The notes under the pieces were generated by a model. It did no database searches. It was not told where the DNA came from and worked only from the letters and a program-made list of their open reading frames with translations. Positions 33,940 through 43,362 of a DNA stretch of 64,000 bases are shown piece by piece (positions within the stretch are counted from its first letter, which is position 1; each line of letters starts with the position of its first letter). Made by a program: the position numbers and the translations under genes. The stretch lies in contig NZ_FNHY01000003.1 of assembly GCF_900103605.1 (NCBI RefSeq), positions 372,001 through 436,000 on the forward strand. Direction: 5' to 3'. Source of the stretch: Psychrobacillus sp. OK028 (GTDB lineage: Bacteria; Bacillota; Bacilli; Bacillales_A; Planococcaceae).

Positions 33940-34870
33940 ATAAGAAAATTCCTTTTTCATCTCGATTTGCTGTTATTAGTTCTTCCTCTATTAAATAATC
34001 TATTTGTCCAATCGTTTCAGAAAGGGTTAAACCAAGTTCCTTTTCGTAAACCTTCGGAAATAGTTGTTTTGTCAGTTCGAAGATTGTTTTTTCACCATCA
34101 CTTAACATATCTAGTACTTTAAGCGCTCTCTCTCTTTGTTTTTCCAGTCTATATGTAACAAGCTCTTGAATATTATACACTTCGTTGCCATGACCACTAT
34201 ACACCTTTTCTACAGGGAGCTGTTGAATCTTTTTCAATGATGCATTATATTGTAACAACGATTTCTGACGGCTTTGCTGAGGGTCTAAAGGAGGTTCAAT
34301 TAAAGGATTAGATGAAACCTTTTCCAGTATAAGGTCACCTCCAATTAGTACCTTTGAGCTTTCAGACCAAAATGCTAAATGGCTTTGCGCATGTCCTAAT
34401 GTTTCAAGCACTTGAATATTCGGATGCCCAGGCAATGAGTCGCCGTCGTATAAATAGTTGTCTAATGTTCGACTACCAAGGAGGCTTAAAGGTCTTCTCA
34501 TTTTTTCTACCCAATGAAAATAGTCCTCCGGTACACCTTCCTCTTTTAAGCATTGCAGATAAAAACGATCATGATACTCTAAAAATGCTTTATCACGCGT
34601 CATCCATACTTGATTGTATTTGTGACCTAGAATGGTTGCTTGCTCAAAAGCATCTGTCCACCCAGCATGGTCGGGGTGATGGTGTGTTAACACGACCTGT
34701 TCAATATCGGATAGTAAATAACCAGCCTCTTTAATCCCTTTTTTTAATGCTATCAATGCTTCTTCTGTTTTGGGTCCTGCATCGATTAGTGTCAAAGCAT
34801 CCCCTTTAATTAAATATGCGTTTACGTCTCCTACCGCAAAAGGAGTAGGAATAATTATTTTATGTATCAT
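33926..34870 (-). CDS. metallo-beta-lactamase-fold hydrolase
   Basis: About 314 residues. The metal-binding motif is LTHHHPDHAGW near residue 65, followed by LGHAQSHLAFW and IGGDLILEK. The C-terminal third (ERALKVLDMLSDGEKTIFEL) resembles the winged-helix domain of glyoxalase-II/LACTB2-like hydrolases. ATG at 34870 is chosen for GGAGAATG before it. It overlaps the SDR gene. Confidence 0.85.
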   Translation of the reverse strand: MIHKIIIPTPFAVGDVNAYLIKGDALTLIDAGPKTEEALIALKKGIKEAGYLLSDIEQVVLTHHHPDHAGWTDAFEQATILGHKYNQVWMTRDKAFLEYHDRFYLQCLKEEGVPEDYFHWVEKMRRPLSLLGSRTLDNYLYDGDSLPGHPNIQVLETLGHAQSHLAFWSESSKVLIGGDLILEKVSSNPLIEPPLDPQQSRQKSLLQYNASLKKIQQLPVEKVYSGHGNEVYNIQELVTYRLEKQRERALKVLDMLSDGEKTIFELTKQLFPKVYEKELGLTLSETIGQIDYLIEEELITANRDEKGIFLYEQC

Positions 34871-34979
34871 TTGCATTCTCCTTATTAATGAATAGTCATT
34901 CATTACATTGTACTCCTAATTGTGTAAGTCGTCACGAAAACTTAGTTGACTTTTTATAACAAGATGCATATAATTTCAT

Positions 34980-35235
34980 TAATTCAGAATATAAAAGCTA
35001 AGATGAAGATTAGTACATATATGATGGAGTTAAGAGAGTGAAATGATCCGCTGCAAGTTTCACCTCCCGCTCGTATATAGAACCTACTTCGGAGCTACTA
35101 TGTAAACATGGTCGTACCTTCTCGATACGAAGGAATTAAGTTGTGCTGGAAATTTCAGCAAATTTAGGTGGTACCGCGGAAAACAAGTGTTTTCGTCCTT
35201 AATATATATGGGATGAGAGCGCTTTTTTATTTTGT
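34980..35235 (+). promoter_or_regulatory. T-box riboswitch, predicted tRNA-Pro specific
   Basis: The invariant T-box core is present at 35166-35185 (AATTTAGGTGGTACCGCGG), followed by the antiterminator region and a terminator-like segment ending in GCGCTTTTTTA at 35220-35230. Stem I covers roughly 34990-35120. A CCU triplet in AGAACCTACTTC at 35080-35091 is a candidate proline specifier, in line with proC downstream. Uncharged tRNA-Pro would switch transcription on. Confidence 0.85.
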
Positions 35236-35268
35236 TGAAATTAGGCATGACTATAAGGAGGAATTCCA

Positions 35269-36084
35269 ATGACGAACATTGTGTTTGTAGGGGCTGGTGC
35301 TATGGCGGAAGCAATTATAAATGGTTTAACTAAAGAAGAGAAAATTTCGCCTGCATTTATCCATGTAATGAACAAATCAGATGACAGACAGCTTGCGCAT
35401 TTAAAAGAAACGTACAATGTGCAGATCGTATGCGGACAGAAAAAAGCGTTAACGGAAGCTGATATCATTTTTTTAGCGATGAAACCAAAGGATGCGAATA
35501 ATGCGTTAACAAGTCTGGCGCCATATATAAACAACAAAGCAACGATCATTTCAGTTATTGCCGGTATCAGTATCCATACCATTACAAATTATCTTGGAAA
35601 TAGACCAATTGCACGAGTAATGCCAAATACATCGGCAACTGTAGGCATGAGTGCATCTGCTGTCTGTTGGAATGAACTCGTTTCAGAAGAATCTAAACTA
35701 CTCATCATTAATCTCTTAGAATCGATTGGCACAGTCAAAGCAGTAGCTGAAGATGATTTACATATTGTTACTGCACTTTCAGGAAGCGGTCCAGCCTACT
35801 TCTACTTTTTTGCTGAACAGTTTGAATCCGCTGCTGTTGAACATGGTTTGAACAAAGGAGATGCTCGCCAATTATTCATTCAGACGATGGAAGGTGCAGC
35901 ACAAATGCTCAAAAAAGGAGATGTGGAACCAAAAGAACTTCGTAGAAGAGTCACGAGTCCTGGCGGCACCACAGAAGCAGGCATAGAACAATTAATGGAA
36001 CATCAAGTGAGTGAAGCTATCTTTGCTTGCATCCATGCAGCGCAAAATAGATCTCGAGAGCTAGGTAAATTATTCGAGTCCTAA
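35269..36084 (+). CDS. proC: pyrroline-5-carboxylate reductase
   Basis: Reduces pyrroline-5-carboxylate to proline with NAD(P)H. 271 residues with the dinucleotide fold at the start (NIVFVGAGAMAEAIING), PNTSATVGMSASA near 123, ALSGSGPAYFY near 168 and the C-terminal signature RRVTSPGGTTEAGI near 225. Preceded by AGGAGG and a T-box leader; the leader makes it a proline-starvation-controlled gene. Confidence 0.96.
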   Translation: MTNIVFVGAGAMAEAIINGLTKEEKISPAFIHVMNKSDDRQLAHLKETYNVQIVCGQKKALTEADIIFLAMKPKDANNALTSLAPYINNKATIISVIAGISIHTITNYLGNRPIARVMPNTSATVGMSASAVCWNELVSEESKLLIINLLESIGTVKAVAEDDLHIVTALSGSGPAYFYFFAEQFESAAVEHGLNKGDARQLFIQTMEGAAQMLKKGDVEPKELRRRVTSPGGTTEAGIEQLMEHQVSEAIFACIHAAQNRSRELGKLFES

Positions 36085-36127
36085 AAAAAGATTCCGAATG
36101 AAGTACAACTCGTTCGGAATCTTTTTT
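36084..36127. terminator. bidirectional rho-independent terminator
   Basis: AAAAAAGATTCCGAATGA and TCGTTCGGAATCTTTTTT arms between the convergent proC and rnz genes; the rnz stop lies in its right arm. Confidence 0.9.
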
Positions 36128-37070
36128 ATACCCTTAGTTTAACTAAATCACCATTTATCCAACTATATTCCGCAAAATCTTCTGCGATATAAATAGGGAA
36201 ACGATAAGCTTCTACTTGCGTAATCATCTTGTTCAGATCGGATGACAAAAAACGAGCGCTAATATGGTTGACAATCAAATGTCTAGCATTCGCTTTTTGA
36301 CAAACCTCTGCTGCATCCACTATTGTGGAATGTCCATAAAGACGTGCAAGCTCAGCAGTTTCTACGTCGAATGTTCCTTCATGAACGACCACATCAGCAG
36401 CCTCACTTAACATTATAGAGTTTTCACAGTATTTTGTGTCTCCCAATATCGTTACCTTAAATCCTTTTCTCGGTTCTCCAGTTACCTCTTCACTCTTGAT
36501 CACTCTGCCATCGGGAAGTACAACATCTTGTCCATCCTTTAATTGTTTTAATAAAGGACCTCTCGGAACTCCTAATGCATCCGTTTTATCAATAAATAAT
36601 TCCGGTGCAAGTGCTTTTTGTTTGACGGTATAGCCGAAGCAAGGCATAACATGCTCTAATAGTTTTGCCTCCACGATAAATTGTTCATCTTCAAATACGA
36701 TACCCTCATCTATTTCTATTATAGAAAATGGATATTTAACATGCGTTCTTGATACAGCGAGCGTTACTTCTATCCAATTCTTAAGTCCTGTTGGTCCATA
36801 TATTGTAAGTGGCTCTTCCCCACCTAAAAATGAGCGGGAGCCTAGTAATCCAGGGAGTCCGTAAATATGATCTCCATGTAAATGTGTGATAAATAGTTTT
36901 TCCAGTTTACGAGGCTTTAATGACGTATGTAAAATCTGATGTTGAGTTGCTTCCCCACAATCAAACATCCAAAATGTCCCTCGCTCCTCTAATAGTTTCA
37001 ATACAGTGGATGTCGTATTACGTTGTTTCGACGGCATCCCTGCACCAGTACCTAAAAATAATAACTGCAT
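36126..37070 (-). CDS. rnz: ribonuclease Z
   Basis: Cuts tRNA 3' trailers. 314 residues with the tRNase Z metal-binding motif ITHLHGDHIYGLPGLL near residue 60, the GTGAGMPSKQRN start, ILGDTKYCEN and VHEGTF motifs, and a C-terminal NHISARF. The start has AAAGGAAG upstream. Confidence 0.95.
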   Translation of the reverse strand: MQLLFLGTGAGMPSKQRNTTSTVLKLLEERGTFWMFDCGEATQHQILHTSLKPRKLEKLFITHLHGDHIYGLPGLLGSRSFLGGEEPLTIYGPTGLKNWIEVTLAVSRTHVKYPFSIIEIDEGIVFEDEQFIVEAKLLEHVMPCFGYTVKQKALAPELFIDKTDALGVPRGPLLKQLKDGQDVVLPDGRVIKSEEVTGEPRKGFKVTILGDTKYCENSIMLSEAADVVVHEGTFDVETAELARLYGHSTIVDAAEVCQKANARHLIVNHISARFLSSDLNKMITQVEAYRFPIYIAEDFAEYSWINGDLVKLRV

Positions 37071-37282
37071 TTTTGCTCACTTCCTTTAACAAGACTGGAC
37101 ATAAAATAACTATAGAAACCTTAGTAATTACAACCTGTAGTTATTTTTATAAAGTCCTATAAATTATCTACATTTATTGATTATTTAAATAATATTAACA
37201 TTAGTCTAACTCTAAATTTCGTGTATGTAAAAAGTAAAACTGCAAACAATAATTAAACAACTTAAAGGGGCGTCCAAAACTT

Positions 37283-38734
37283 ATGAAATTAGAGTCATTG
37301 ATAAAGCCATTAGGTATTCACATAAGTCCAGAAGACGTGTCCATTGACATAAAAGGTCTGGCTTTTAACTCCTCTAAAGTAAAGCGAAATTATATATTTG
37401 TTGCAATACCAGGGACCATGACAGATGGACATAAGTATATACAAGATGCTATTTTAAATGGAGCTTGTGTTGTTATTGGCGAAGAGAATCTTTCAGCTTT
37501 AGGTGTGCCCTATTTTCGGGTACCCAATTCACGAAAAACCTTAGGATTACTAGCAAAGATCTTTTATAATAATCCTACTCAACATAAAATAATGATAGGA
37601 ATCACAGGAACAAATGGGAAAACGACTACCTCTTATATGCTTAGACATATTTTGGAATCTGCAGGAATATCCTGTGCATTATTCGGTAGTGTTTCGACGA
37701 TAATTAACGGAATTGAAAACGAGTCTACACATACAACTGCTGATGCAGTAACTATAAATGAGCTTTTAGAAATGTGTAACGACTCGGTTGTCATAATGGA
37801 AGTTTCCTCTCACGGTTTGGTTCAATCTCGGGTGGAGGGTCTTCAATTTGATTTTTGTATTTTCACTAATTTAGAGCAAGAACATTTAGATTACCATGAA
37901 AATATGGAATCATACTACTTAGCTAAACAATCTCTATTCAATTATTTAAAACCCAATGGCGTTGCTATAATCAATTCGGATTCATCATGGGGTGAGCGAC
38001 TATGTTCGTATGTAAGCTCTTTAAATAAAGAGGTTATCAAAATTAATGGAAAAAATCCAACATATATCGTAAATGATGAGGAACTTGTATCAATGAAGGA
38101 ACCAATACAATCATATTCACTAAACAGTCAGATGAAAGGGAAGCATAATTTAGAAAACGCTTCGCTTGCATTTTCAACGGCAATCTCCTTAAAACTAGAA
38201 CCTTTGAATATTGAACGTTCATTAGAAAATTTCAATGGGGTACCAGGAAGATTTGAGCTTTTCAAGCATCCTAGTGGAGCAAACTGCATAGTTGATTATG
38301 CTCACACAGCGAATGCCTTTTCGCATATTTTAGAAACGGCTAACTTATATAACCCCAATAGAATCATACATATTTTTGGATTTAGGGGAAATAGAGACGT
38401 CCAAAAAAGAAAAAATATGGTTCAAATCTCTCTAAATAAATGTCATCTTTGTATTTTAACATTGGACGATCTAAATGGCGTACCAGCAGAACAAATGATT
38501 CAAGATTTATATTCACTGGATCCATTGAATAGATGCATTATTATTCCAGACCGAACTTTAGCTATTCAGTATGCATGGGAAAATGCTCATAAGAATGACC
38601 TACTAGTTATCACAGGGAAAGGCATTGAAAATTATCAACAAAGTTATAGCTTACCTACCATTTCTGACATAGACACGCTAAATTATCTGAACGATTCATC
38701 TTTAGTTCAACAACAGCATTCTCAATTATTGTGA
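37283..38734 (+). CDS. Mur ligase, MurE-like, with atypical amino-acid site
   Basis: A 483-residue Mur ligase with all three domains: ATP-binding GITGTNGKTTTSYML near residue 108, TTADAVTIN and VMEVSSHGLVQSRV near 170, and C-terminal FGFRGNRDVQKR and ITGKGIENYQ. The MurE amino-acid specificity motif, normally DNPR or DNPA, reads DDLNG here, and GKGHE reads GKGIE. It stands alone rather than in a cell-wall cluster, so it may be a paralogue joining another amino acid or acting outside peptidoglycan. The 3' end overlaps dinB by 13 bases, tail to tail. Confidence 0.8.
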   Translation: MKLESLIKPLGIHISPEDVSIDIKGLAFNSSKVKRNYIFVAIPGTMTDGHKYIQDAILNGACVVIGEENLSALGVPYFRVPNSRKTLGLLAKIFYNNPTQHKIMIGITGTNGKTTTSYMLRHILESAGISCALFGSVSTIINGIENESTHTTADAVTINELLEMCNDSVVIMEVSSHGLVQSRVEGLQFDFCIFTNLEQEHLDYHENMESYYLAKQSLFNYLKPNGVAIINSDSSWGERLCSYVSSLNKEVIKINGKNPTYIVNDEELVSMKEPIQSYSLNSQMKGKHNLENASLAFSTAISLKLEPLNIERSLENFNGVPGRFELFKHPSGANCIVDYAHTANAFSHILETANLYNPNRIIHIFGFRGNRDVQKRKNMVQISLNKCHLCILTLDDLNGVPAEQMIQDLYSLDPLNRCIIIPDRTLAIQYAWENAHKNDLLVITGKGIENYQQSYSLPTISDIDTLNYLNDSSLVQQQHSQLL

Positions 38735-39966
38735 TCATCTAAGAAGTCTTTGCTGAAGCTTGTTTTCGATTCTAGTGAAGGCTTCTTTTTCGCCTTCATT
38801 CCACGCTTTATACTATTTTCTCCAAATTTGCCCTGCAATTGCTCCACGAGCTTCAGAATAGGCTCTTCTTTTGCATGTTCTTCAAAGTTAAAGATAGATA
38901 GCTGCTCTACTGATTCTCCTTTATCGTACACATTGTTGACTGTTATACCCAATAAGCGAATCGCATCACCATTCCAAGAGACATGGAATAAGTCTAATGC
39001 TAATTGATTTATTTCATGTTCCTTGTAGAGATTGCTAGTTACTGTTTTACTTCTCGTTTTGTTTTTCCAATTAGCATCCCGTATATGTATAGTTAAGGAC
39101 CGTCCGGCCAAATTTTTGGCATCAAGTCTAGCAGCCACCTTTTTTGATAGTCGATTAAACACTTTCTCCAGTTCTTCTATGTTGGACACATCATAAGGCA
39201 ATGTTGTTGAATTGCCAACACTTTTCGTATCATAAATAGACTCGGGATCAACGGCTCTATTATCTGTACCATTAGCTCGATTTAGCAGTCGAATACCGTT
39301 CTTCCCTAGTTTTTCTTTCAGTAAATTTGAATTGGCATTGGCCAAATCTCCTATAGAATTAATACCGATAGATTCCAATTTTCGAGCAGTGCTTTCTCCT
39401 ATACCATGCATCTCTATTACGGGAAGTGGCCATAAAATATCACTCACCTGTCTTTTCCGTAATACAGTTATTCCCATTGGTTTTTTAAGATTGGACGCCG
39501 TTTTAGCTAGAAATTTATTAGGGGCAATTCCAATTGAGCTAGGCAAATCTAGCTCTCGTAAAATGCGATCCTGGATTGATTTGGCAAAGCCGACTGCATC
39601 ATTATTCAATTCAACGTCTGTCACATCCATGTACCCTTCATCTATAGAAACAGGCTCAACGAGATGCGTATAAGATCTTAAAATCTCGAACATTGCTTTG
39701 GAAGCGATTCGGTACCGTTCAAAATTCGGGGGCAATAAAATCAGTTCTGGACATTTTCGTTTTGCTTCCCATACAGACATCGTAGTATAAATACCTTTGG
39801 CTCTTGCCTCATAAGAGCATGTAACTAGTATGCCCCGCCTTTCTTTAGGATTACCCGCTATAGCAATAGCCTTTCCTTTTAAAGAGGGGTCATGTGCTTG
39901 TTCAACCGATGCATAAAAGCTATTCATATCCAGGTGAAAAATAATTCTATGTTTACTAGACAACAC
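38722..39966 (-). CDS. dinB: DNA polymerase IV (Y family)
   Basis: Translesion polymerase of about 414 residues. Catalytic motifs are FHLDMNSFYASVEQ, CSYEARAKGIYTTMSV and VSIDEGYMDVT; the little-finger part contains GNSTTLPYDV. The start is GTG at 39966 (or TTG at 39963) after AAGGAGGGGG. It is the last conserved gene before the cassette array. Confidence 0.92.
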   Translation of the reverse strand: MLSSKHRIIFHLDMNSFYASVEQAHDPSLKGKAIAIAGNPKERRGILVTCSYEARAKGIYTTMSVWEAKRKCPELILLPPNFERYRIASKAMFEILRSYTHLVEPVSIDEGYMDVTDVELNNDAVGFAKSIQDRILRELDLPSSIGIAPNKFLAKTASNLKKPMGITVLRKRQVSDILWPLPVIEMHGIGESTARKLESIGINSIGDLANANSNLLKEKLGKNGIRLLNRANGTDNRAVDPESIYDTKSVGNSTTLPYDVSNIEELEKVFNRLSKKVAARLDAKNLAGRSLTIHIRDANWKNKTRSKTVTSNLYKEHEINQLALDLFHVSWNGDAIRLLGITVNNVYDKGESVEQLSIFNFEEHAKEEPILKLVEQLQGKFGENSIKRGMKAKKKPSLESKTSFSKDFLDDHNN

Positions 39967-40026
39967 ATCCCCCTCCTTCCCACTCACGTATAATAGATAG
40001 TATGTTCTATATAACTCATTATACAA

Positions 40027-40360
40027 TAAATTTAATTAGTGATATATCCGAGAAACGTTGATTTGCGCTTCAATCAACATTATCTACTTTAAAAGAATTA
40101 GGCTATGTTAAATCTAGAGGATCTGAACAAGATTATCCATTTAATGAAAAGCTACTTTTCATAGAAGATAAAAAGAGGTGGAAACCGATAATGGAATAAC
40201 GTTCCTACCTCAATCATCCTTCTTGACTATTAACTTTACTTGTATTTTTTCGTTAATTTGTATTCAATAAATATTACCTTTACATATTTCGCACTCTATA
40301 CGAGTAGCACTCATGAGGCAACCCAATGCAACCGTCAGTTGAACAGATAATACAACTTCA
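40027..40360. other. left junction of the array, gene remnant and degenerate repeat
   Basis: Frame 40062-40199 (plus) encodes the tail of a lost gene (STLKELGYVKSRG then EDKKRWKPIME, stop at 40197). It has no start. Around 40325-40345 GCAACCGTCAGTTGAAC matches the right end of the array repeat with one change. The rest is AT-rich and unassigned. This is where ordinary chromosome passes into the array. Confidence 0.5.
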
Positions 40361-40852
40361 CTAAATTCTCAAGTCTCCAATCTTTTCACATAAATCTTTA
40401 GCTCTTTTAGACAAAAAAATCTTCTGACGCAAATATATAGTCAATTTAGACCTAAGAAACTCATCAATACAGTAGAACAGAAATGAAGAAAAAAGAGAAA
40501 TAATGAAATAAAAGTTGAAAATTTCGCTACCTGAAAATAAAGCTGGGGTTACAACAAACAAAGTGGCTAGGAATAAGTGTATTATTAATGCAAAAATCAC
40601 TCTATGAAAAGAAATTAATTTATTTGTGACGAAATCAGAGAGAATAGATACTGGTACTCCATAAATCAAAAGAATTGGAAATAGATAAATACCTATTATG
40701 ATTGCAAGATCTTTCTGTGCTGTGAGGAAAAAACTTAACATAATTAAGACACAAGCCATTACCGCGGAAACAAGTTTTCTAATAATTATGTTACTCCCCC
40801 CAATCCAAATAATCTCTTTCCGAATATACTTATTGGTTATTTCACCAATCAT
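40361..40852 (-). CDS. multi-pass membrane protein, unknown family
   Basis: 163 residues with four hydrophobic segments (around 27-45, 50-75, 85-105 and 112-130) and a basic C-terminal tail. I do not recognise it. It is the first intact gene of the array; its start lies 15 bases from repeat R1, leaving no room for a separate promoter. Confidence 0.65.
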   Translation of the reverse strand: MIGEITNKYIRKEIIWIGGSNIIIRKLVSAVMACVLIMLSFFLTAQKDLAIIIGIYLFPILLIYGVPVSILSDFVTNKLISFHRVIFALIIHLFLATLFVVTPALFSGSEIFNFYFIISLFSSFLFYCIDEFLRSKLTIYLRQKIFLSKRAKDLCEKIGDLRI

Positions 40853-40867
40853 CTTCAGAACTCCTTC

Positions 40868-40953
40868 TTCAACTAAACTGCCGCGTTAGTTCAATAAGAA
40901 AAGGCAACCCTTATTGGCAGCCACTTGTTTAACTAAAGCACCAATAGTTGAAT
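40868..40953. repeat. array repeat R1 (type D centre)
   Basis: Left end TTCAACTAAACTGC, inner box CGTTAGTTCAATAAG, centre GGCAACC-TTATT-GGCAGCC, right end AAAGCACCAATAGTTGAA. Same centre family as R23. Confidence 0.85.
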
Positions 40954-40958
40954 AACAA

Positions 40959-41423
40959 TCACATTACTTTTCCAAATACTCTTAAAACCATTTTTAATAA
41001 AGTGACTTTAAAAGTGGAAACAAATATTAAATCTTTTATGATCGTATCTTTATGTTTCAAAAAGTTTTTAATTTGTTTTCTTCTATTGAGAATCATAAAC
41101 ATAGGTAACTTTTTAGGTTTAAACCACTCCAACTTTTCTGTTTCATGACCATTCTTAATTGGCAACCCTTTATACACTTCTCCTAAGAATAAGTGTTGCA
41201 AATCATCATATTGAGGTTGATAATATTCTCCAATTTTTCGTTTAATTGAAATGATATATCCTGTTTCCTCCTCAGTTTCCCTAACAGCACAATTTTCTAA
41301 AAGTTCATCTTTTTACAATGTACCTCCTGGTAAATCCCAGAGAGGATAATCTTTTCGCTTGACTAACAATATACGACCTTCTTTATCTATAACAATAGTA
41401 AAACAACCAGAAGTTTTTGCCAT
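40959..41423 (-). pseudogene. Nudix hydrolase, nonsense mutation in the Nudix box
   Basis: Reading from ATG at 41423 (AAAGGGGTC upstream) gives MAKTSGCFTIVID, LLVKRKDYPLWDLPGGTL, then TAA at codon 37 (41313-41315), then KDELLENCAVRETEEETGY in the same frame. The stop replaces the first Glu of the box GGxxExGE-type motif; a single G-to-T change (GAA to TAA) explains it. After the stop about 118 codons remain open, ending at 40959. It is therefore a recently broken Nudix pyrophosphatase of about 154 residues, in a cassette between R1 and R2. Confidence 0.85.
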
Positions 41424-41448
41424 ATCAATTATGACCCCTTTTTAAAAT

Positions 41449-41495
41449 CTACTGCGCAGCTAAATGAATGAGAAAAAGCAACCGTTAGTGCAATA
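41449..41495. repeat. array repeat R2 (short, degenerate)
   Basis: ACTGCGCAGCTAAATGAATGAG followed by AAAGCAACCGTTAGTGCAAT (shown here as two parts of one unit). The centre is missing. Confidence 0.6.
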
Positions 41496-41526
41496 AAAAA
41501 TTTCCTTTACACCTTTTAAAATAAGA

Positions 41527-42041
41527 TTACAACTCATTATTCACTTTATCTAAAAAAAGTTGTACTTCTCTTGGAGATTTTAAAATAATGACTTTCTTAT
41601 CATTAGGTAATTGTTCAAGTTTCTTTAAAACAACAGGTTTCTTTGTTTTCGGGTAATACCAAACCCATTTCAGAAATTCTAAATCAAGCCTCTCATTGAC
41701 GCCCTCTGCCATATCTGGTCTTGATTTTCCACGATATTGAATCATTCGCTTGAAAACTCTATAGATGCATATTATCCTACTGATATCAACAAAGATAATG
41801 GTGTCTACTGCATTCAGTCTTATATCCATTGTACCGTTATAATTCCCATCAATAATCCATTCTTCTTTTTTAACCAATTCATTTTGAACTTTTCTTTGTT
41901 CCTCTTTGGATGTTGGTGTCCAATTTGGCTTCCAAAACAATGCATCTAAATGATAAACTTCTATGTTCAATTTCCCCCTAATCTTCGTGCCAGGGTAGAC
42001 TTCCCTGACCCTCCTGAACCAATCAATGCAATCTTTTTCAT
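41527..42041 (-). pseudogene. P-loop kinase/AAA-like ATPase (FlaR-type), frameshifted
   Basis: From ATG at 42041 the sequence reads MKKIALIGSGGSGKSTLARRLG, a Walker A P-loop, and then hits a stop. The rest of the protein (NIEVYHLDALFWKPNW onwards to NNEL at 41527) continues in another frame. One missing base in the run GGGGGAAA at 41971-41978 accounts for this. The family is annotated as DNA topology modulation (FlaR-like) or small-molecule kinase. Intact length would be about 171 residues. Confidence 0.82.
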
Positions 42042-42061
42042 TGTACGCCACCTCTATAAAT

Positions 42062-42146
42062 ACTAACTGGTACTTTTGGTGAACAAAAAAAGAGCTATAT
42101 TATCAGCTCTATATTTCACTTAAACACCCGTTACTTTTAGTACAAT
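42062..42146. repeat. array repeat R3 (diverged)
   Basis: ACTAACTGGTACTTTTGGTGAAC at left, hairpin AGAGCTATATTATCAGCTCT, right end AAACACCCGTTACTTTTAG. The centre hairpin is followed by an A-run on plus, giving a minus-strand terminator. Confidence 0.65.
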
Positions 42147-42172
42147 CCTTCACAACCTCTTTAATAATTCCA

Positions 42173-42688
42173 TTAATTATTATTTGGGGATTCTACTTTC
42201 TCTATGGTTATTATCACAGCTTTGTTTTCCTTGAATCCAATCTCTAGGTTACTCATATTTTCTTTATCAAAATATCCAATTGTAATTAATCCACTTTCAA
42301 CTCTTTCATAAAAGTTTTCACCATATGCTTGAATTACATTTTCTTTTGTATCGCCCACTTTTATTCCTTTTACAGTTTGATAATTGTTGGTGAAATAATA
42401 GCTGATAACTTTATCTTCAATAATCCCAAACTCGATTCCTTCATAAAATAGATATTTTGATTTTGGGTTTGCAACAATATTAACTTCAATTGGTTTGCCA
42501 AAAGCTCCTATTACATCATTTGGAGTTGAGTTTAATGTAATTGAATTTATATTTTCTTCTGAGAGGTTTATACTGTCCATATCATTATAGAATTCCATTT
42601 TGCTCTTAGCTAAGGGGTCACATCCCATTAATAATAAAAGTATAAATAAGCTAAAAATTTGGATACTGAATTTCGTTTTACTCTTCAC
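42173..42688 (-). CDS. lipoprotein with tandem SmpA/DUF4309-like repeats
   Basis: GTG start at 42688 with GGAG seven bases upstream; in-frame sequence further upstream lacks a ribosome binding site. About 171 residues. A lipobox (LLLLMGCDPL) is near residue 20. Two similar halves follow: TPNDVIGAFGKPIEVN and GIKVGDTKENVIQAYGENF, each ending in a short strand pair, as in BamE/SmpA-type or DUF4309 lipoproteins. Function unknown; surface exposed. Confidence 0.7.
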   Translation of the reverse strand: MKSKTKFSIQIFSLFILLLLMGCDPLAKSKMEFYNDMDSINLSEENINSITLNSTPNDVIGAFGKPIEVNIVANPKSKYLFYEGIEFGIIEDKVISYYFTNNYQTVKGIKVGDTKENVIQAYGENFYERVESGLITIGYFDKENMSNLEIGFKENKAVIITIEKVESPNNN

Positions 42689-42726
42689 TATAAAACTCCA
42701 CCTTAATATTCTTATTAATATTATAT

Positions 42727-42752
42727 TTAAGTAAAGCACCAGTTTGGTTAAG
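42727..42752. repeat. array repeat R4 (right half)
   Basis: AAGTAAAGCACCAGTTTGGTTAAG matches the right part of the consensus with changes in the outer box. The left part is not recognisable. Confidence 0.5.
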
Positions 42753-42782
42753 ATGAAAACCTTATATTTTCTTTTTTGTTGT

Positions 42783-43316
42783 CTATTTATGAACTTGGTC
42801 ATTTATTGTTTTAAAAATCCGCGTGTAAACATCTTTTATGTTCACTTCGTTTTTCACATCGTTATACAAACCATATTGCCAAACATCAGTATTATTTTCT
42901 TCTTCTGTTCCACCATGTAGGTAGCCTGTTGCATAAACCCCATCAATTCCAGGTGCAGTTTCATATGTTAGGTTTTCATTCACAAAAGGAAGATGTCTTT
43001 TTGGGGATTCAATAAAGAAAGTTGGAATTGTTAAACCTTGATAAGTTTCCACATATTTGTCATCATCAGCTTCAGCAAATTGTACAGGTGTAATAAAAAC
43101 TGCGTCAAATTCATTTGAAGTATTCTTTACGTCTCCAGCAATATCTTCTAATGATTTTTGAGTAAATGTAATATTTTCTTCTATTACTTCGGGAATATCA
43201 CCAATAACTATAATGGACAAATCACGACTGTTATAAATTTCAGATTTCACTTCATCTTTGTTACAAGCCCCTAAGATAAACGTAAGTACTATAATAAATG
43301 ACATAATCTTTTTCAT
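42783..43316 (-). CDS. lipoprotein, unknown function
   Basis: ATG at 43316 gives 177 residues beginning MKKIMSFIIVLTFILGACNKDE, a clear lipoprotein signal with Cys at 18. The mature part has SLIIVIGDIPEVIEENI-like strands and an acidic, Asp/Glu-rich character. I do not recognise a family. The 3' end lies 30 bases from the R4 remnant. Confidence 0.7.
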   Translation of the reverse strand: MKKIMSFIIVLTFILGACNKDEVKSEIYNSRDLSIIVIGDIPEVIEENITFTQKSLEDIAGDVKNTSNEFDAVFITPVQFAEADDDKYVETYQGLTIPTFFIESPKRHLPFVNENLTYETAPGIDGVYATGYLHGGTEEENNTDVWQYGLYNDVKNEVNIKDVYTRIFKTINDQVHK

Positions 43317-43362
43317 ACAATTCAATCCAATCTTTTGATGTTTTGTTCCTATTCCTATTAAA

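Noticed and set aside
35084-35269. 61-codon minus-strand frame in the proC leader
   Set aside because: Lies entirely inside the T-box RNA on the other strand; explained by that element.
39967-40026. LexA/SOS box before dinB
   Set aside because: Only one half-site (GAAC within TAGAACATAC) is seen; no full GAAC-N4-GTTC match.
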